A stretch of DNA of 28,080 nt from Asparagopsis taxiformis. Taxonomy: Eukaryota > Rhodophyta > Florideophyceae > Bonnemaisoniales > Bonnemaisoniaceae. The notes beneath the pieces are model-generated. The model saw only the letters and a list, made by a program, of their open reading frames with translations. It was not told the DNA's origin and ran no database searches. The stretch lies in contig JALQPE010002662.1 in assembly GCA_030407315.1 (NCBI GenBank), positions 1 through 28,080 of the forward strand, read 5' to 3'. Shown here piece after piece: positions 8,463 through 18,609 of the stretch; within the stretch, counting starts at the first letter, position 1, and every line of letters starts with the position of its first letter. A program made the translations under genes and the position numbers.

Positions 8463-9530
8463 GTGGACATAGACATGGCGGAAGTCCATCCCGAGGGGGA
8501 CATCCGTGGTACTAGAAACAATGAATGTCGCCCTAGTAATACTAGACGTACTAGACCGCATGGACGTCCGGTTCTAGGCGGACATCCAAAAATACTGGAG
8601 AACATGGACGTCCGCCTAGTAATACTAGGTGTACTAGAGGTTGTGGACGTCCGCGTCCATTTCCGAGAACACAGACGTTCCTGTGCCTCAGTCACTGACA
8701 TGCTGGAGAACAAAGACCCCGAGACCTTCAAGGCCAAGCTCATTGTCGATGTTGCACTGGCAATGGTCGGAGACATGCTGTTCGTCCAGTACGAGCTCGA
8801 CAGTGCTCGCAAATGCCAACCGGGGACAAAGCTCTCCTTTGCCAAGTCAGGACTGCGCCTTCTCCTGACTGGCGAGGACTGCAAACGGCAAGTGCCGCAT
8901 CTGGACTTCATGTATCCAGGTCCGGACAAGAAGGACAAGAAGAAGTATTGGGGAACGCCAATGCCGAACCCAAACTTCGCCATCCTGGCGACTGGTGCAT
9001 TCAGCTCTTGCCTCCTCGTTCGCCCGCGTTCGCACGTCTACCTGAACGGGCCTACAAGTATGGCTTCACAACTATTGCCAGCTCTGAACGCTAAGGTCGT
9101 TCACATCCCGCCGTTCTCCGTCATGTTCAGCCGTGGTGATTTGGAACACGCTGGTCCTGGATGGTCCGATCACAGGGAGAATACCAAGGAATTCGACGGT
9201 ATCGACCTGTAATCGGCGGGTGGAGAGCGTGACCCCCGTAATATCTATGGACATTACCTCCGCATTCACAGTATGGCAATTCGTGAAGGGGAGTCGATGG
9301 TCAACGATCTCGTGTTCACACCTGGTGGACCTGCACCGTACATCGTGCCATACGACTCCGCCTACGTTGCGCCAAGTTCGTCGGACAGCGAGGAGGAGAG
9401 CGACGACGGCAGCCAAGGTGGTGGTGAACAGGGCAACCAGGAGGGGAGCGAAGATGGCAGCCCACCGGGGAGCCCCAGTAGTAGTAGCAGTTCGTCTTCT
9501 GATAGTGAAGAAACAGAAAGTGAAGAGTAA
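8463..9530 (+). pseudogene. Dioxygenase gene relic C (2OG/Fe(II) family), 5'-truncated with one in-frame stop
   Basis: The frame is open from 8463, but similarity to the dioxygenase at 12130-14387 begins only at about 8700 ('KLIVDVALAMVGDML' against 'KLIVDVALAVVGHQL'). The upstream part is repeat translation. The motif RQVPHLDF gives His 8898-8900 and Asp 8904-8906; SRGDLEHAGPGW gives the distal His at 9147-9149. A TAA at 9210-9212 then interrupts the frame. The same frame continues past it with YGHYLRIHSMAIREG (Arg 9261-9263), which matches YGQYVRIQSLAVREG of copy D, and ends in a Ser/Asp/Glu/Gly-rich acidic tail at 9528-9530. A single nonsense change therefore separates the halves. The metal triad is intact, unlike in copy D. 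The 5' part, including any ParB domain, is missing. Confidence 0.8.
8528..8665 (+). repeat. Short direct repeats with GGACGTCC/GGACATCC boxes
   Basis: CCTAGTAATACTAG followed by GTACTAGA occurs twice, about 81 bases apart (near 8532 and 8613). CATGGACGTCCG occurs twice (near 8559 and 8604), with a third TGGACGTCCGCG near 8643 and a GGCGGACATCC box between them. The satellite head carries a similar pair (TGGACGTCCGGTGGATGTCC), which links the two regions. The repeats occupy the place where the N-terminal part of the dioxygenase should be. Confidence 0.65.
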
Positions 9531-9778
9531 GTTTAGTTCTAGAGTACTTAGCATGCAGCTAGAACTAACTCTTCTAACTCATAAACATCTCACTATTGAA
9601 CAGCATCTCCATACCTACTAAGCTAGCAGTACTATAGGCCTATACTACGCTATATGTCAGGGATCAGCCCTCTAGACCTCATGGTAAACACTAGATTCCT
9701 GTTCTTATAACACCATACCCCGACCAACCAATAAGATAGTACCATTCCACAGAGACCAAAGCTCCCAACTACAAGGGA
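9531..9778. other. 3' flank of relic C; nothing recognised
   Basis: This is an AT-moderate spacer with small CTAG-containing inverted pairs but no gene or clear repeat. Confidence 0.4.
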
Positions 9779-10085
9779 AGCTTACAGTAACCACTCCTAC
9801 GAGGCTACTTACAGCTTTCCACATACCTTACACCACCTAGGAGACACTTGAGCAGGCTACTTACATGTTATGATAGACTTACAACACCTGTCATGTGACT
9901 GACACGGTTACTTACAAGATTACATGGCTTTTTCAGCCACTTTCGCCCCACTTACAGGGTTACTTACACACATACGCCCGTATGACAGGTAACTTACAAC
10001 TGTAACTGACGGAAACTTCGTTTTTTCAATGAAATTTCAACTGTAAGCTTACATGTAAGAAATGTAAGCTTACACTGTAAGCCGC
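9779..10085. repeat. Iteron-like cluster of CTTACA/TGTAAG
   Basis: ACTTACA occurs seven times in one orientation at 9807, 9859, 9877, 9910, 9950, 9962 and 9992, with further CTTACA boxes at 9781 and about 9827. Then come two perfect 12-base palindromes TGTAAGCTTACA at 10042-10053 and 10063-10074, exactly 21 bases apart, flanked by more TGTAAG. Dense direct copies ending in an inverted pair are typical of binding sites for a replication initiator, transposase or partition protein; which one is unknown. TGTAAG also appears in each satellite unit. Confidence 0.75.
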
Positions 10086-10325
10086 CCTGCGGGGCCCGGT
10101 CGCGCCCGGCTCCAGGTTTCCACGTGTCAGGGGTTCCTGCCGAACATTGCTGGACTCTTACACGTGGCCCTCCCTGTCACACTCTCCTTATGACCGTTTC
10201 CAGATCCGCCACCACCAACAATATCTCCCATTCTCCTCTCCTATTGGTTGATCTCCCGATGCCTACTCCTCGTAGCTCCTCGTAGTTACCCTTCATTTTA
10301 CCCCTCCTAGAGCTACCTCCTAGTC

Positions 10326-10333
10326 TATATAAA
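10326..10333 (+). promoter_or_regulatory. Possible TATA box
   Basis: TATATAAA lies in a CT-rich context (10200-10400). No credible coding region begins within the next 500 bases; transcription from here would run into the nested palindrome at 10569. It could belong to a decayed promoter or a solo terminal repeat. Confidence 0.35.
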
Positions 10334-10568
10334 CTACCCTCCGCTCCCCACCTCAGGGATTCGGAGGTACCTTCGACCGGAACATCTTCTCCCAAGTTGT
10401 GCCTTAACCCCCACACTATACCTTGGGGTATTACCCCTATTGCCTAATACTTCTACTCCTAGTTAACGGACGAGGACAGCCTTGGTGTAGCAGAGGCAGC
10501 AGCAGTACTACTCGGGGAGACCCATATCTGCTTCAGAGCCTCCTGGGGCAGACTTGTCATACTGGACT

Positions 10569-10918
10569 TGCTCGAGCAATACTCAATCCGGGGTACGAAT
10601 TAGTTCGGATTGAGTATTGCTCGAGCAATTTCTCGTGGCCAAAATGGCCGAAATTTGTCCGAAATAATTTCTGAAAAAATATTCTCAGTTGTTTTGGCCG
10701 CCAGAAATTACTCGAGCAATACTCAATCCGGGGTACGAATTAGTTCGGATTGAGTATTGCTCGAGCAATTTCTGGCGGACACTTGGCCCGCGAAAATTGA
10801 AAATATTTTTTCAGAAATTATTTCCGCCCAATTTCGGCCATTTTGGCCGCCAGAAATTGCTCGAGCAATACTCAATCCGAACTAATTCGTACCCCGGATT
10901 GAGCATTGCTCGAGGAAG
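10569..10918. repeat. Nested palindrome (foldback-like), three hairpin modules
   Basis: Module 1 (10569-10629) has perfect 23-base arms around the 15-base spacer GGGTACGAATTAGTT. Module 2 (10698-10778) has 33-base arms with one mismatch around the same spacer. Module 3 (about 10858-10914) has the spacer inverted. The intervening blocks, about 10635-10685 and 10793-10850, are inverted copies of each other (AAAATGGCCGAAAT on one side, its complement on the other). The whole 350 bases is thus a palindrome made of palindromes. All arms share CTCGAGCAATACTCAATCCG. It sits just 5' of the ParB gene of copy D. Confidence 0.92.
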
Positions 10919-11148
10919 CCCGGTAAGTATAGCTGTGATTAATGCGTGCCTGACACGTGACATGTCCCTCAATGCCCTAAATGAAATACGGCCAATTTTA
11001 TTTTTAAAAGCACAGGTCCTGTCACCATCTCCCGGCATTCAACCCTTGCTCTGTACAGCAAAGCTCTTGCTCCGTTACATTTTCTCTCTCCATCTCCCTC
11101 TCTCCACCTCTCCGCCCTTTTACGTTCTCACTCTTCCAACCACGCACA
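10919..11148 (+). promoter_or_regulatory. 5' flank and CT-rich leader of the copy D ParB gene
   Basis: TTTTTAAAAG near 11000 is TATA-like. A long CT-rich tract (about 11080-11140) ends at CACAATGG, the likely original start at 11149. The layout resembles the leader before 914. The promoter role is inferred. Confidence 0.4.
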
Positions 11149-12090
11149 ATGGCCGATAAGCAACCTGAGCACAACTTCGAAGAACTGGTCTAGAGCAGTT
11201 ACTCCTTTCGCGGCGAGCGCATGTCCATCGAGGACACCCATGTCGCTGCGCAGACCTCTCGAGAGGTTGACGACGCTCACGTGGATCGCATGCTCCAGGA
11301 AATGCTCGTCGATGGGTACACGGAAAAAGGCCTCGGCCAAATCACTGTGGCCGAGCGCATGCACAACGGCAATAAGCGTTTCGAAATTGCTGATGGACTA
11401 CATCGTCGCACTGTTGGTATGCATATCCTCGCGTCCACGGATGTCTCCGAAAAGACAAAGGCTCTGCAGAGGCAGTTCCGCAACTTGCCCATCCAGATTG
11501 TCAGCCGTAACGATGGCTTGGAAATGACTCTCGAAGATCTCCTCTTCATCAGTCAGCGAATGAACTCCAAGTCTCATCGCGTTCTTCCCACACGACCTCG
11601 AGACCACGTCCACGGCGCCATTAGCTTGTACAACGCTGTCAATGGACGCATGGGTACGGCAGAGCTGAAAACGGCTGCTACGTTCGAGATGTTCCTTCAC
11701 TCGCGCCACTTTCATATGGCAATGAAGTTATCTCAGGCCATTTCATACGCATCCGTCGCGTTGAAAATGATGCACAGCCCATTGACCTATGCAGCGTTCA
11801 AGACCTTCAGTGCCGACGACGAGGAAGGCGTTGCTTTCAGCGTACTGAAAAACTCCGTGTTCACTCGAGCTACAGATAGAGCTTCGCTGCTCATCCTTAC
11901 CTGTCTCAAGCTCCGCAAGGACAATCCCTCCAAACATCTCGCTTTCGGGCAGTACAAGGATCTCAAGGTCAAGGACTACCTGCAGAACATCTGTGATTAT
12001 TCCGCGGTCATGCGCACTGCTGCAGAACAGCTCAATGTAGATATTGCCACCATTCACGATCTCCCTGATCTTTTTGTTCGCAATGGCTAA
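11149..12090 (+). pseudogene. ParB/sulfiredoxin-like gene, copy D (open from 11221)
   Basis: The probable original start is ATG 11149 (encoding MADKQPEHNFEELV; element A starts MADTH). The frame has TAG at 11191-11193 and then stays open to TAA at 12088-12090. A shorter 289-aa product could begin at ATG 11221. The ParB-like core has a 'DAHVDRMLQEMLVDGY' helix and FEIADGLHRRTVGMHI, with DGLHR at 11392-11406. A helical region of about 200 residues follows, as in element A. The frame after TAA 12088 is the same frame as the dioxygenase frame at 12130, so the two probably formed one polypeptide, as in copies A and B. Alternatively they are two genes about 40 bases apart. Confidence 0.75.
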
Positions 12091-12129
12091 CAGGTTTCCA
12101 CAACTACCTACGTTTACGAAAAGGTTACA

Positions 12130-14387
12130 ATGTTCGGGAAAGGTCTCGTGCCTAGAACGAAGGATGCTCAACAGCTCCGTGACCAACGATTCAAACAGGC
12201 CATTATCGACCGTTTGAATCCGCCCACATCTGCCAAGCCTACCCTACCGTCCCAGCAGGATGACATTCCATCACCCTCCCCTGCCACTCCTATCGAGGGC
12301 CTCGAGCCAGCCCCTCTCCCTGCTACCACTAATACCCCTCCAACGCAAGGTCCAGTCATTGATGACGATGCAGCCAGTGATAGGCTGACAAAACACCATC
12401 CCGCGGACGACAACGACAGCGCTCATTCCATTCAGCAGAAACTCCGTCGCGATACAGCTGTTCACGATGGAATATCTCCTGAAAGGGATGAAAACATTCC
12501 AAACTTCGAGAGCGCTTTCAGTGGTTCTGCAGACCATAATCAACATGGCTCCGATGAAGATAGCCCTTCCTCCAGTGAAGATGCTATCATACCGGACGTG
12601 CGAGATACTACTGTCGAAGGTGACCCCAGCAGTCCCTTCCAGTGTGCACTCGGGGAACACTGCCGTCTCCCTTTATCCAAACCAGCTCACAAGTGCACAA
12701 CGTGCAACTCTGTTGCTGTTCACAACCTCTGTGATTATCCAAGAGTGCACCACCTCATCCCAGTGAAGTACATCAACAATGGTGATAGAGACATGCTCAT
12801 GGTTTGCTCTCGCAAATGTTACGATGGCAAAAATGAGGGAGACCTTCCTTCCTTTGCCCCACCTCCCGGTGTTTCCGTTCAGGAAGTATGGAAAGGAGAT
12901 CCTTTCGACCCTTTCAAACCCAGCACTGCCAAGTCTCCTCTCAAGTCCACTCCGAAAAAGAAGACCCCAAGGAGCACTACAGCCGGGAAATCCCCCATCC
13001 TCCCCACTCCGAAGGGAAGCAAGTCTGCTGCTGCTTCAACGGAACCCCCTTCCACGCCTAGAATCGTGGCGGAGAGTGCCCATTCCCCGGTTGCCGAGAA
13101 GGTTGCGGAAATGCCATCCACTGCTCCTGTGCGTAAAAGTCCCCGCATGAAGAGGAACGTTACCTCTCTTTACACTCCGGAACGCAATGTCAAGCAAAGG
13201 ATTTCTAGCTCCGCTTCCAAGAAGGTCCCGAAAACAAAAACACTCAAGGGCTCGGAAACCAATTCTGCATTTCCAGCACCGTTCTCTGGCGTCCCCCACC
13301 CTAGGAACGAGGACCACCAGCAAGACGTCCCTCCTGCCGTGCTGGATAAAGTTTCCGCTCAGAAGGCCGCCCGCAACGTTCACCTCGCTTCGTCTCTACT
13401 ACCAAACAACCATAGAAGCGGTTTCTATCTCACCGTGGAGAAGATTCAGACCATCAAGGACTCTATTGCTATCGCCGCGGCGAGTGAGCCTCTACAGCAG
13501 GAAATCTTCTTTGAACGCGCAAGAGGTTCCATTGAGTCCCTCGGTTATGCTGTTCTTGATGATATCCTCAGTCAGCGCATTGTCAAGGCTTCCGTCGATG
13601 TTCTCTGCAAGTCTTTTGCAGACATGTTCACCAATCAAAGCAAGAACTCTTGGATGCTCATACCCAATATTGGCACCTCGACCGTCGACACTTCCACCAG
13701 TGCAAACGAGCGTCGCTACATGACTCCCTGTTCGGCCGTCACCGACGATCTGGAGAATTGCAACGAGCCGCTTTTCTCAGATAAGCTCATTGTGGACGTC
13801 GCTTTGGCTGTTGTCGGACATCAGCTCCATCTGCGCTCTGCTATATCCAGCCTGCGTGAATATATTGAAGGCTCGGAGTTGAAGTTTCAAGAGTCCGGAC
13901 TTCGACTTCTTCTTACAGGCAATGGCACTAAACGCCAGGCCTCCCACTTCGCCTTCAATCCCACTACCCCCGGCAAATTGTGGAAGAACAATGTTGAGGC
14001 AAACCCTGAACCGAGCTATGTCTTCATTGCCACCGGGGCTGTTGGGTCTCCAGTGCTCCTTCGCCCTCGCTCACATGTATAGGTCAATTGTGCCCCGCGC
14101 TATGTCTCCAAAATTTGGCATCTTCTTCCTCCTCGGGTTGTATGGATCCCCCCTTCTCCGTCATGGTCATGCGCGGTGACATCGAACATGCTGGTCCCGG
14201 TTGGGATGACTACGCTCTCATGAGAACCATGCATCCCAATGATTGTCAGCTCTCTACGTACGGACAGTATGTCCGTATTCAGTCTCTAGCTGTTCGCGAG
14301 GGTGACATTGTTCCTGAAGACATGCAATGCATCGACAACTCCCCCAAACGCTACAAATTTCCACATGACGACGTCCAAGTCATCTAA
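12130..14387 (+). pseudogene. Zinc-binding-like plus 2OG/Fe(II) dioxygenase-like gene, copy D
   Basis: The ATG at 12130 opens a 650-codon frame to TAG 14080-14082. An acidic, Pro/Ser-rich start is followed by a Cys/His cluster (12643-12819, residues about 172-230: C-x5-C, HKC-x2-C, H-x2-C, C-x3-C) resembling a zinc-binding module not seen in element A. Then comes a linker full of Ser/Thr-Pro and Lys/Arg. The dioxygenase domain begins near 'SLGYAVLDD' (13541). LLLTGNGTKRQASHFAF aligns with RQVPHLDF of relic C, but the iron-ligand Asp is Ala (GCC 13951-13953). TAG at 14080 stands where relic C has Tyr (SHVYLNG), and one C is missing in the C run at about 14146-14151. The rest (GDIEHAGPGW, His 14187-14189; YVRIQ, Arg 14274-14276) continues in another frame to 14387. 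It is a decayed copy whose coding character is well preserved. Confidence 0.8.
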
Positions 14388-14617
14388 ACCTCCATCAAAT
14401 GGTGTCCCACCAACCTCCTTTCCATTCTCTCTACCATCATCTTCATCATGTTCTGCAGGGTTTCTCTCTATTCTTCCTCTACCTTTCCTTGCTCCTAGCT
14501 AGTCTTAATGTATGTCTTAAACTGATTGCCACACTTCTTTTTCATTTCCACTTCTCTCATTCCATCTCCGTCCATCGCTGGTGTTCTCATTTCAGTCTCC
14601 ACTCTTCGCCCTGCAAA
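14388..14617. other. 3' flank of copy D dioxygenase; CT-rich, no gene
   Basis: The sequence is pyrimidine-rich with runs of TTCATTTTC type. It contains no gene. Confidence 0.4.
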
Positions 14618-14791
14618 GAGAATTGGTCGAGCAAATCTCAATCCGGCATTGTGTGGTTCCCGGATTGAGTATTGCTCGACCAATTTCAGTATGACAATAT
14701 TTCATTTCAGTATGACAACTACAAATTGGTCGAGCAATACTCAATCCGGGAACCACGCAATGCCGGATTGAGATTTGCTCGACCAATTCTC
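14618..14791. repeat. Pair of 69-base inverted repeats around a 36-base spacer
   Basis: The left arm (14618-14686) and right arm (14723-14791) are reverse complements with one mismatch. Each arm is itself an imperfect hairpin (TTGGTCGAGCAA ... TTGCTCGACCAA). The spacer carries a direct repeat, CAGTATGACAA. The core GAGCAATACTCAATCCGG is shared with 10569-10918, and a worn copy lies at 18610-18662. It separates the ParB/dioxygenase pair from the gene 3/gene 4 pair. Confidence 0.92.
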
Positions 14792-14911
14792 TTCCCAGTG
14801 TAACGGTCATCCTAGAAGTAAACTGCCTGCCTCGTCGTCCCCTCCACTACATTCTGCTCCGAGCATATTCCGTCGGTTCACTCCTTTCACTCGCAAGACG
14901 TTCTCTCCCTC

Positions 14912-16552
14912 ATGGCTCCTCCCAACAATGCTGAACTCCTCCGCGAGATTGAAGCGCGATTCTCCGCTGTTCTTCAACAGTTCCTCGCTCCCATCCAGGT
15001 GAACTGGCCGCTCTACGTTACCTTTCTTCCCTCCTCGCCGGTACCAACACTGTTCCAGCCGCCAATGCTAAGGACCCATTAGGAATGTTCATATTGCCTG
15101 TCAGCTTGTGAACAGCATTTTCAGCAACAAAGGAACCGTCTCTCGCTTCGTGGCTCACTGCACGGTCAAGGAGTTGGCCAGGACTGGCGCTCCGTTCGAG
15201 ACCAGCAATTCTAGTTCCTCCCATCCTTCCGACTCCTGTCCAACTCTGATCATCGCTGCACTGTCCTTTTCCCAATTCTCTTCCACTACTGCAGACTCCG
15301 CAAAGTACAAGCGTTCCCTCATTTCAAGCCCCGTAGGGAAGAAGCACGTCTATTTGAAGCGCTCAATCGTCGGTTCCGCTTTCTTCTCAATGGCCAGCGA
15401 CCAGATCGTTACGTGGAAGGACTCGACATCACGTAAAGCCGGCAACGTAGACCCTGGAGAAGAGGATGACCTCAACATGTCGACAGCCATCCGCAGCTAC
15501 CCCCTCCGCAACGCCACCGTTGTAACTCAGGATAAGCCCGCCTGGGTGCGCCTCCCGCCTCATGCTCTTCGTGAAGCCTTTGCACTGGCAATGCCCACCG
15601 ACGAAGACAACATCGTTGTGCCTCCTTCAAAGCGGAAGCGACTATCTACCGGCACCGATGGAGACTCCATCCGAGCTCCCCCCGCCTCTTCCTCGACATC
15701 CAGAAATTCCGCTATCGCTGCAGCAGATACTGGACCCGTTATGTTGGATACGTCCGCGCTGCGTGCCCTTACAAAGTTCTTTAACAACTCTAGAAAAGCT
15801 TTGAAACAAGAACTTCTCAAATCATGTTTCTTTCTTCTTCACCAAGATTTCGACGCCGTTATTCTCGACAACTCCCCAGATAGTAATCAAGCATCGTTCA
15901 TGACGTTTAATAACGACTTTCCCCTTCTTTGCAATGATTCTATTCCTACCACTGCTAGAACGTACGGGAACAGTGCAGAAGCAAACAATGTATATGAAGA
16001 AAACAACAGAATCTTCAATACTTTCACACTCGACTGTCAGGAGCTCATTATTCAGGTCATCTATACAGTTTCTGTCAAAGACTCTGTGGCCGACTCCTCT
16101 CCTTCTCGTTCCTCACAGCAAAAAAAGCTCTGACCAAATTCTCCTTCCTCACCACTGCAATGGTACTACTTACCAGTTTCTGCCAATGCCCTCAACGCCA
16201 TCTTCTCTGCTACAATTCGGAAGCTATTCTTGCCTCTTACAAGATAGCTATATGCTTAAAATCACTATTCTGCACAATGATAGAATCCGATGAATATGGT
16301 AGAGATGGCTTCCCGCTTGTTGGAAGTCACGGATGCCTTGACCTCCGCGACTATATTCCTGGTGGCGAACTACTCTCCAGCTTCATTCGAAAGAAGAAGA
16401 ATATATCCGCCCACGAATATGATGCAATCAAATTCGACAGAACAGATATTCGTTCCATAGCAACTGAGGACCTCGATCCTCCCTGCAACGTTACAGAAGA
16501 CTATCAAGCTTTGCAGGAGGATGACGAGCTTGGAATATCCCTCGTCATGTGA
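14912..16552 (+). pseudogene. Gene 3, copy D: coiled-coil/basic-patch protein of unknown function, frameshifted
   Basis: ATG 14912 begins a helical segment (NAELLREIEARFSAVLQQF). The frame shifts near 14998 and again near 15080, after which a long frame runs to TGA 16131-16133. A run of seven A (about 16120) then shifts into the frame ending at 16552. I do not recognise the family. What can be seen is an N-terminal coiled coil, a Ser-rich middle, PPSKRKRLS (nuclear-localisation-like, about 15630), and a conserved helical block 'ALTKFFNNSRKALKQELLKS' that matches 'ALTKVLGFLNKSREQVRHRF' in the gene at 23182-24706. A 'CQELIIQVIYTVSVKD' block and an acidic C-terminus (EDYQALQEDDELG) follow. It converges with gene 4, about 120 bases away. 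Confidence 0.65.
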
Positions 16553-16672
16553 CTTATCCTTTCCCCTTATACCTAGTAGCTTCAAACTATAATGTAAACT
16601 GTAGTCTTCTTTGAAACCTTCAAACCTTTACCGTTCTCCTTTCATATTCTACTCATCCATTTGTTTATCATT

Positions 16673-18411
16673 TTATATCAGGTACTTCTCGGCTAGCTTT
16701 TCCATTCTTTCCGCCCCTACTGCCCTGTTCACTACTTCTTCGGACATCAGTCTGGCTATCCTTCGCGGTTCTTCAACACCATGGATTAAAACATATGGTA
16801 CGTAAACTCGCAAACAACCCCACTGCCCCTCTCCATTCCTTCCACGTTTCCTCTGCCCAACAGGCTCCCATTCCACCCGGAAACTCTTCACAACTCCGTT
16901 CCTTCGAGTTCTTCCTCCATTGTCACATACACTGCGAACCTCTGAGTGAATTGGGCATGCCCTCTCCCGACTCTCAACCTCCATCTTCGAAACGTACTGT
17001 CCCTGCACTATTGGGCGATCCCGTCGAACTGCACACTGTGCAGATTGTTCCCTCCGCAACGCACAGAACATGCTGCTCCCGATGCTCATCGATACCGGTC
17101 CATTCTCACTATTCCCTCCATCATCCTCACAAAGTGCCGTCCCTAATATTTGCAGGCTGCTCTGCTTCCAAAAGCTCTCTCCATTCGCTTCTTCTTCATC
17201 TTTCCCGTCAGTAGGAGACACGTTACGGGTGTGCACAAGCATTTCGCTGCGCTGCAATAAAGATATTCCTAGCATGTCGGATAGCACAGCAAAGTTGCTG
17301 CAAACCACTGTGATCGCTTCGTTTCCAGTTCCATGCACTGCCGAGTGTAAACTAGGATACACATCGTACCGACCTCACCGTATAGGTCTATTGTTCCCTT
17401 CAGTAACTCTCTGAATATCCCGCTGCACAATGCAGCAGGAACTTGTATCGGAGAGGTCACCAGATTTCCGCACATCATAGCTCCGTCCACCATACTTGTA
17501 GAGAACACGCGACTAGAGCTTCCAGTCGGTATTCGTACAGCCTGTTCTACCATCTTCTCCACTCCTCTCCGCATCATCGACAACAGCATCAGACCAACAT
17601 TATCGACGATGCTGCTGGAACAATTAAACTTCCCAGCGTCCAACAACGACATTGCATCCTCCAGAACTCGCACCCTGGTCTCCAGCTGCCTCTCATTCGA
17701 CGTCCTCTGTGCCCTCACTTCTCCATCTTCGGTTTTAACACGCTTGTAACCCGGCTCCCCAGCTTTCCGACTATCCTCAGCGCTACTGTAGCTGGACTCC
17801 TCCGACAGTTCAATCTCCTCCCGCTCATCGTGACCGTCAACGTTTCCGACAGAGCATTTTCCTCTGCGCCACGCAGTCGGCTGCTGTCCGGCGCACATAA
17901 TTCTCCGCCCGAGTAGGAACGTTCCATCATCATACCCCACGCAGGGATATCCCTTTTCGGGCATTGCATCGTACAGAATCCTGCCTTCAGCGATGATCTC
18001 TTCCTCGAATTTCGGCTGCACGCTACCCGAAAATCTCCAAGACCTTACATCCGAAAACGCCACCTTTCTCCCACCTTGTATAATATGGATCATGATCACC
18101 GACGCGCCGTCTCCATCCTTAGCGTCCCCAGATTCCACGACCCCGGGCACGTACACTCCACTTTCCCTCTCCACGTCTACGAGGGCTCCTGGCGGAGGAG
18201 CTCCCGTGCATACTGGAAACTCTTCGGGGAGGCTCAGTGACACCACCTTCCCGCCCCACCACATCCCCACACCAGACACCTCAAACCACACTTCGATCCT
18301 AGACCCGACTTTCGGCAGGTCTTCGATACCGAGTACCCTCTCTTGGGCACGGTTCGCAATCGCTTTTTCGCTCTTGCACCTAATCCTCGCTGACTCACGC
18401 CTGTTCGTCAT
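16673..18411 (-). pseudogene. Gene 4, copy D: SH3/Tudor-like plus coiled-coil protein, one likely frameshift
   Basis: ATG at 18409-18411 (minus strand) opens a 380-codon frame to 17269. After a basic N-terminus there is an SH3-like barrel signature, VGSRIEVWFEV ... MWWGGKVVSL ... VAFSDVRSWRFSG (about residues 35-125), of the kind found in Tudor-type readers. An acidic segment with basic KRVKTE, a coiled coil (QLETRVRVLEDAMSLL) and a C-terminal domain follow. The same order appears in the gene at 25314-26699. Near 17350 the homologous sequence moves to another frame (YPSLHSAVHGTGNEAITVV), which stays open to 16673; how much of that tail is real is unclear. Family and partner are unknown. A chromatin-reading role is an inference from the barrel type. 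Confidence 0.62.
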
Positions 18412-18609
18412 GATTCCCCTTCGAAATTAGTTCTAATTCTATAGAAGACGACAATTTAACAATGCAGTTGATGCAATACCAACTTTTCACTACGGCGATA
18501 CAGCCTCATATATGTGTACATAATCATGATGAATCATCTACTCCGTAACGTCATTACGTTTACCACGAAATGGCATGACTCGCTGATCGATTCTTTCATA
18601 CTCAACTTA
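18412..18609. other. 5' flank of gene 4, copy D
   Basis: AT-rich spacer upstream of the minus-strand ATG at 18411. It should contain the gene 4 promoter, but no distinct element was recognised. Confidence 0.35.

Noticed and set aside
9133..9621. 162-codon frame overlapping relic C
   Set aside because: It is an alternate-frame shadow; the homology to copy D lies in the frame running 8463-9530 across the TAA.
10127..10559. Possible solo LTR (TGTCAGG ... TTGTCA with a TATA box)
   Set aside because: No inverted TG...CA ends or target duplication could be seen, and no retroelement genes occur in the window.
10423..10674. 83-codon frame with a hydrophobic start
   Set aside because: Its second half is palindrome sequence; no homologue in the window and no good start context.
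16673..17350. A second SH3-like repeat at the end of gene 4, copy D (FRVEWEPVG...)
   Set aside because: The resemblance to IEVEWSL is short, the frame lies beyond a frameshift, and copy E ends well before this point.
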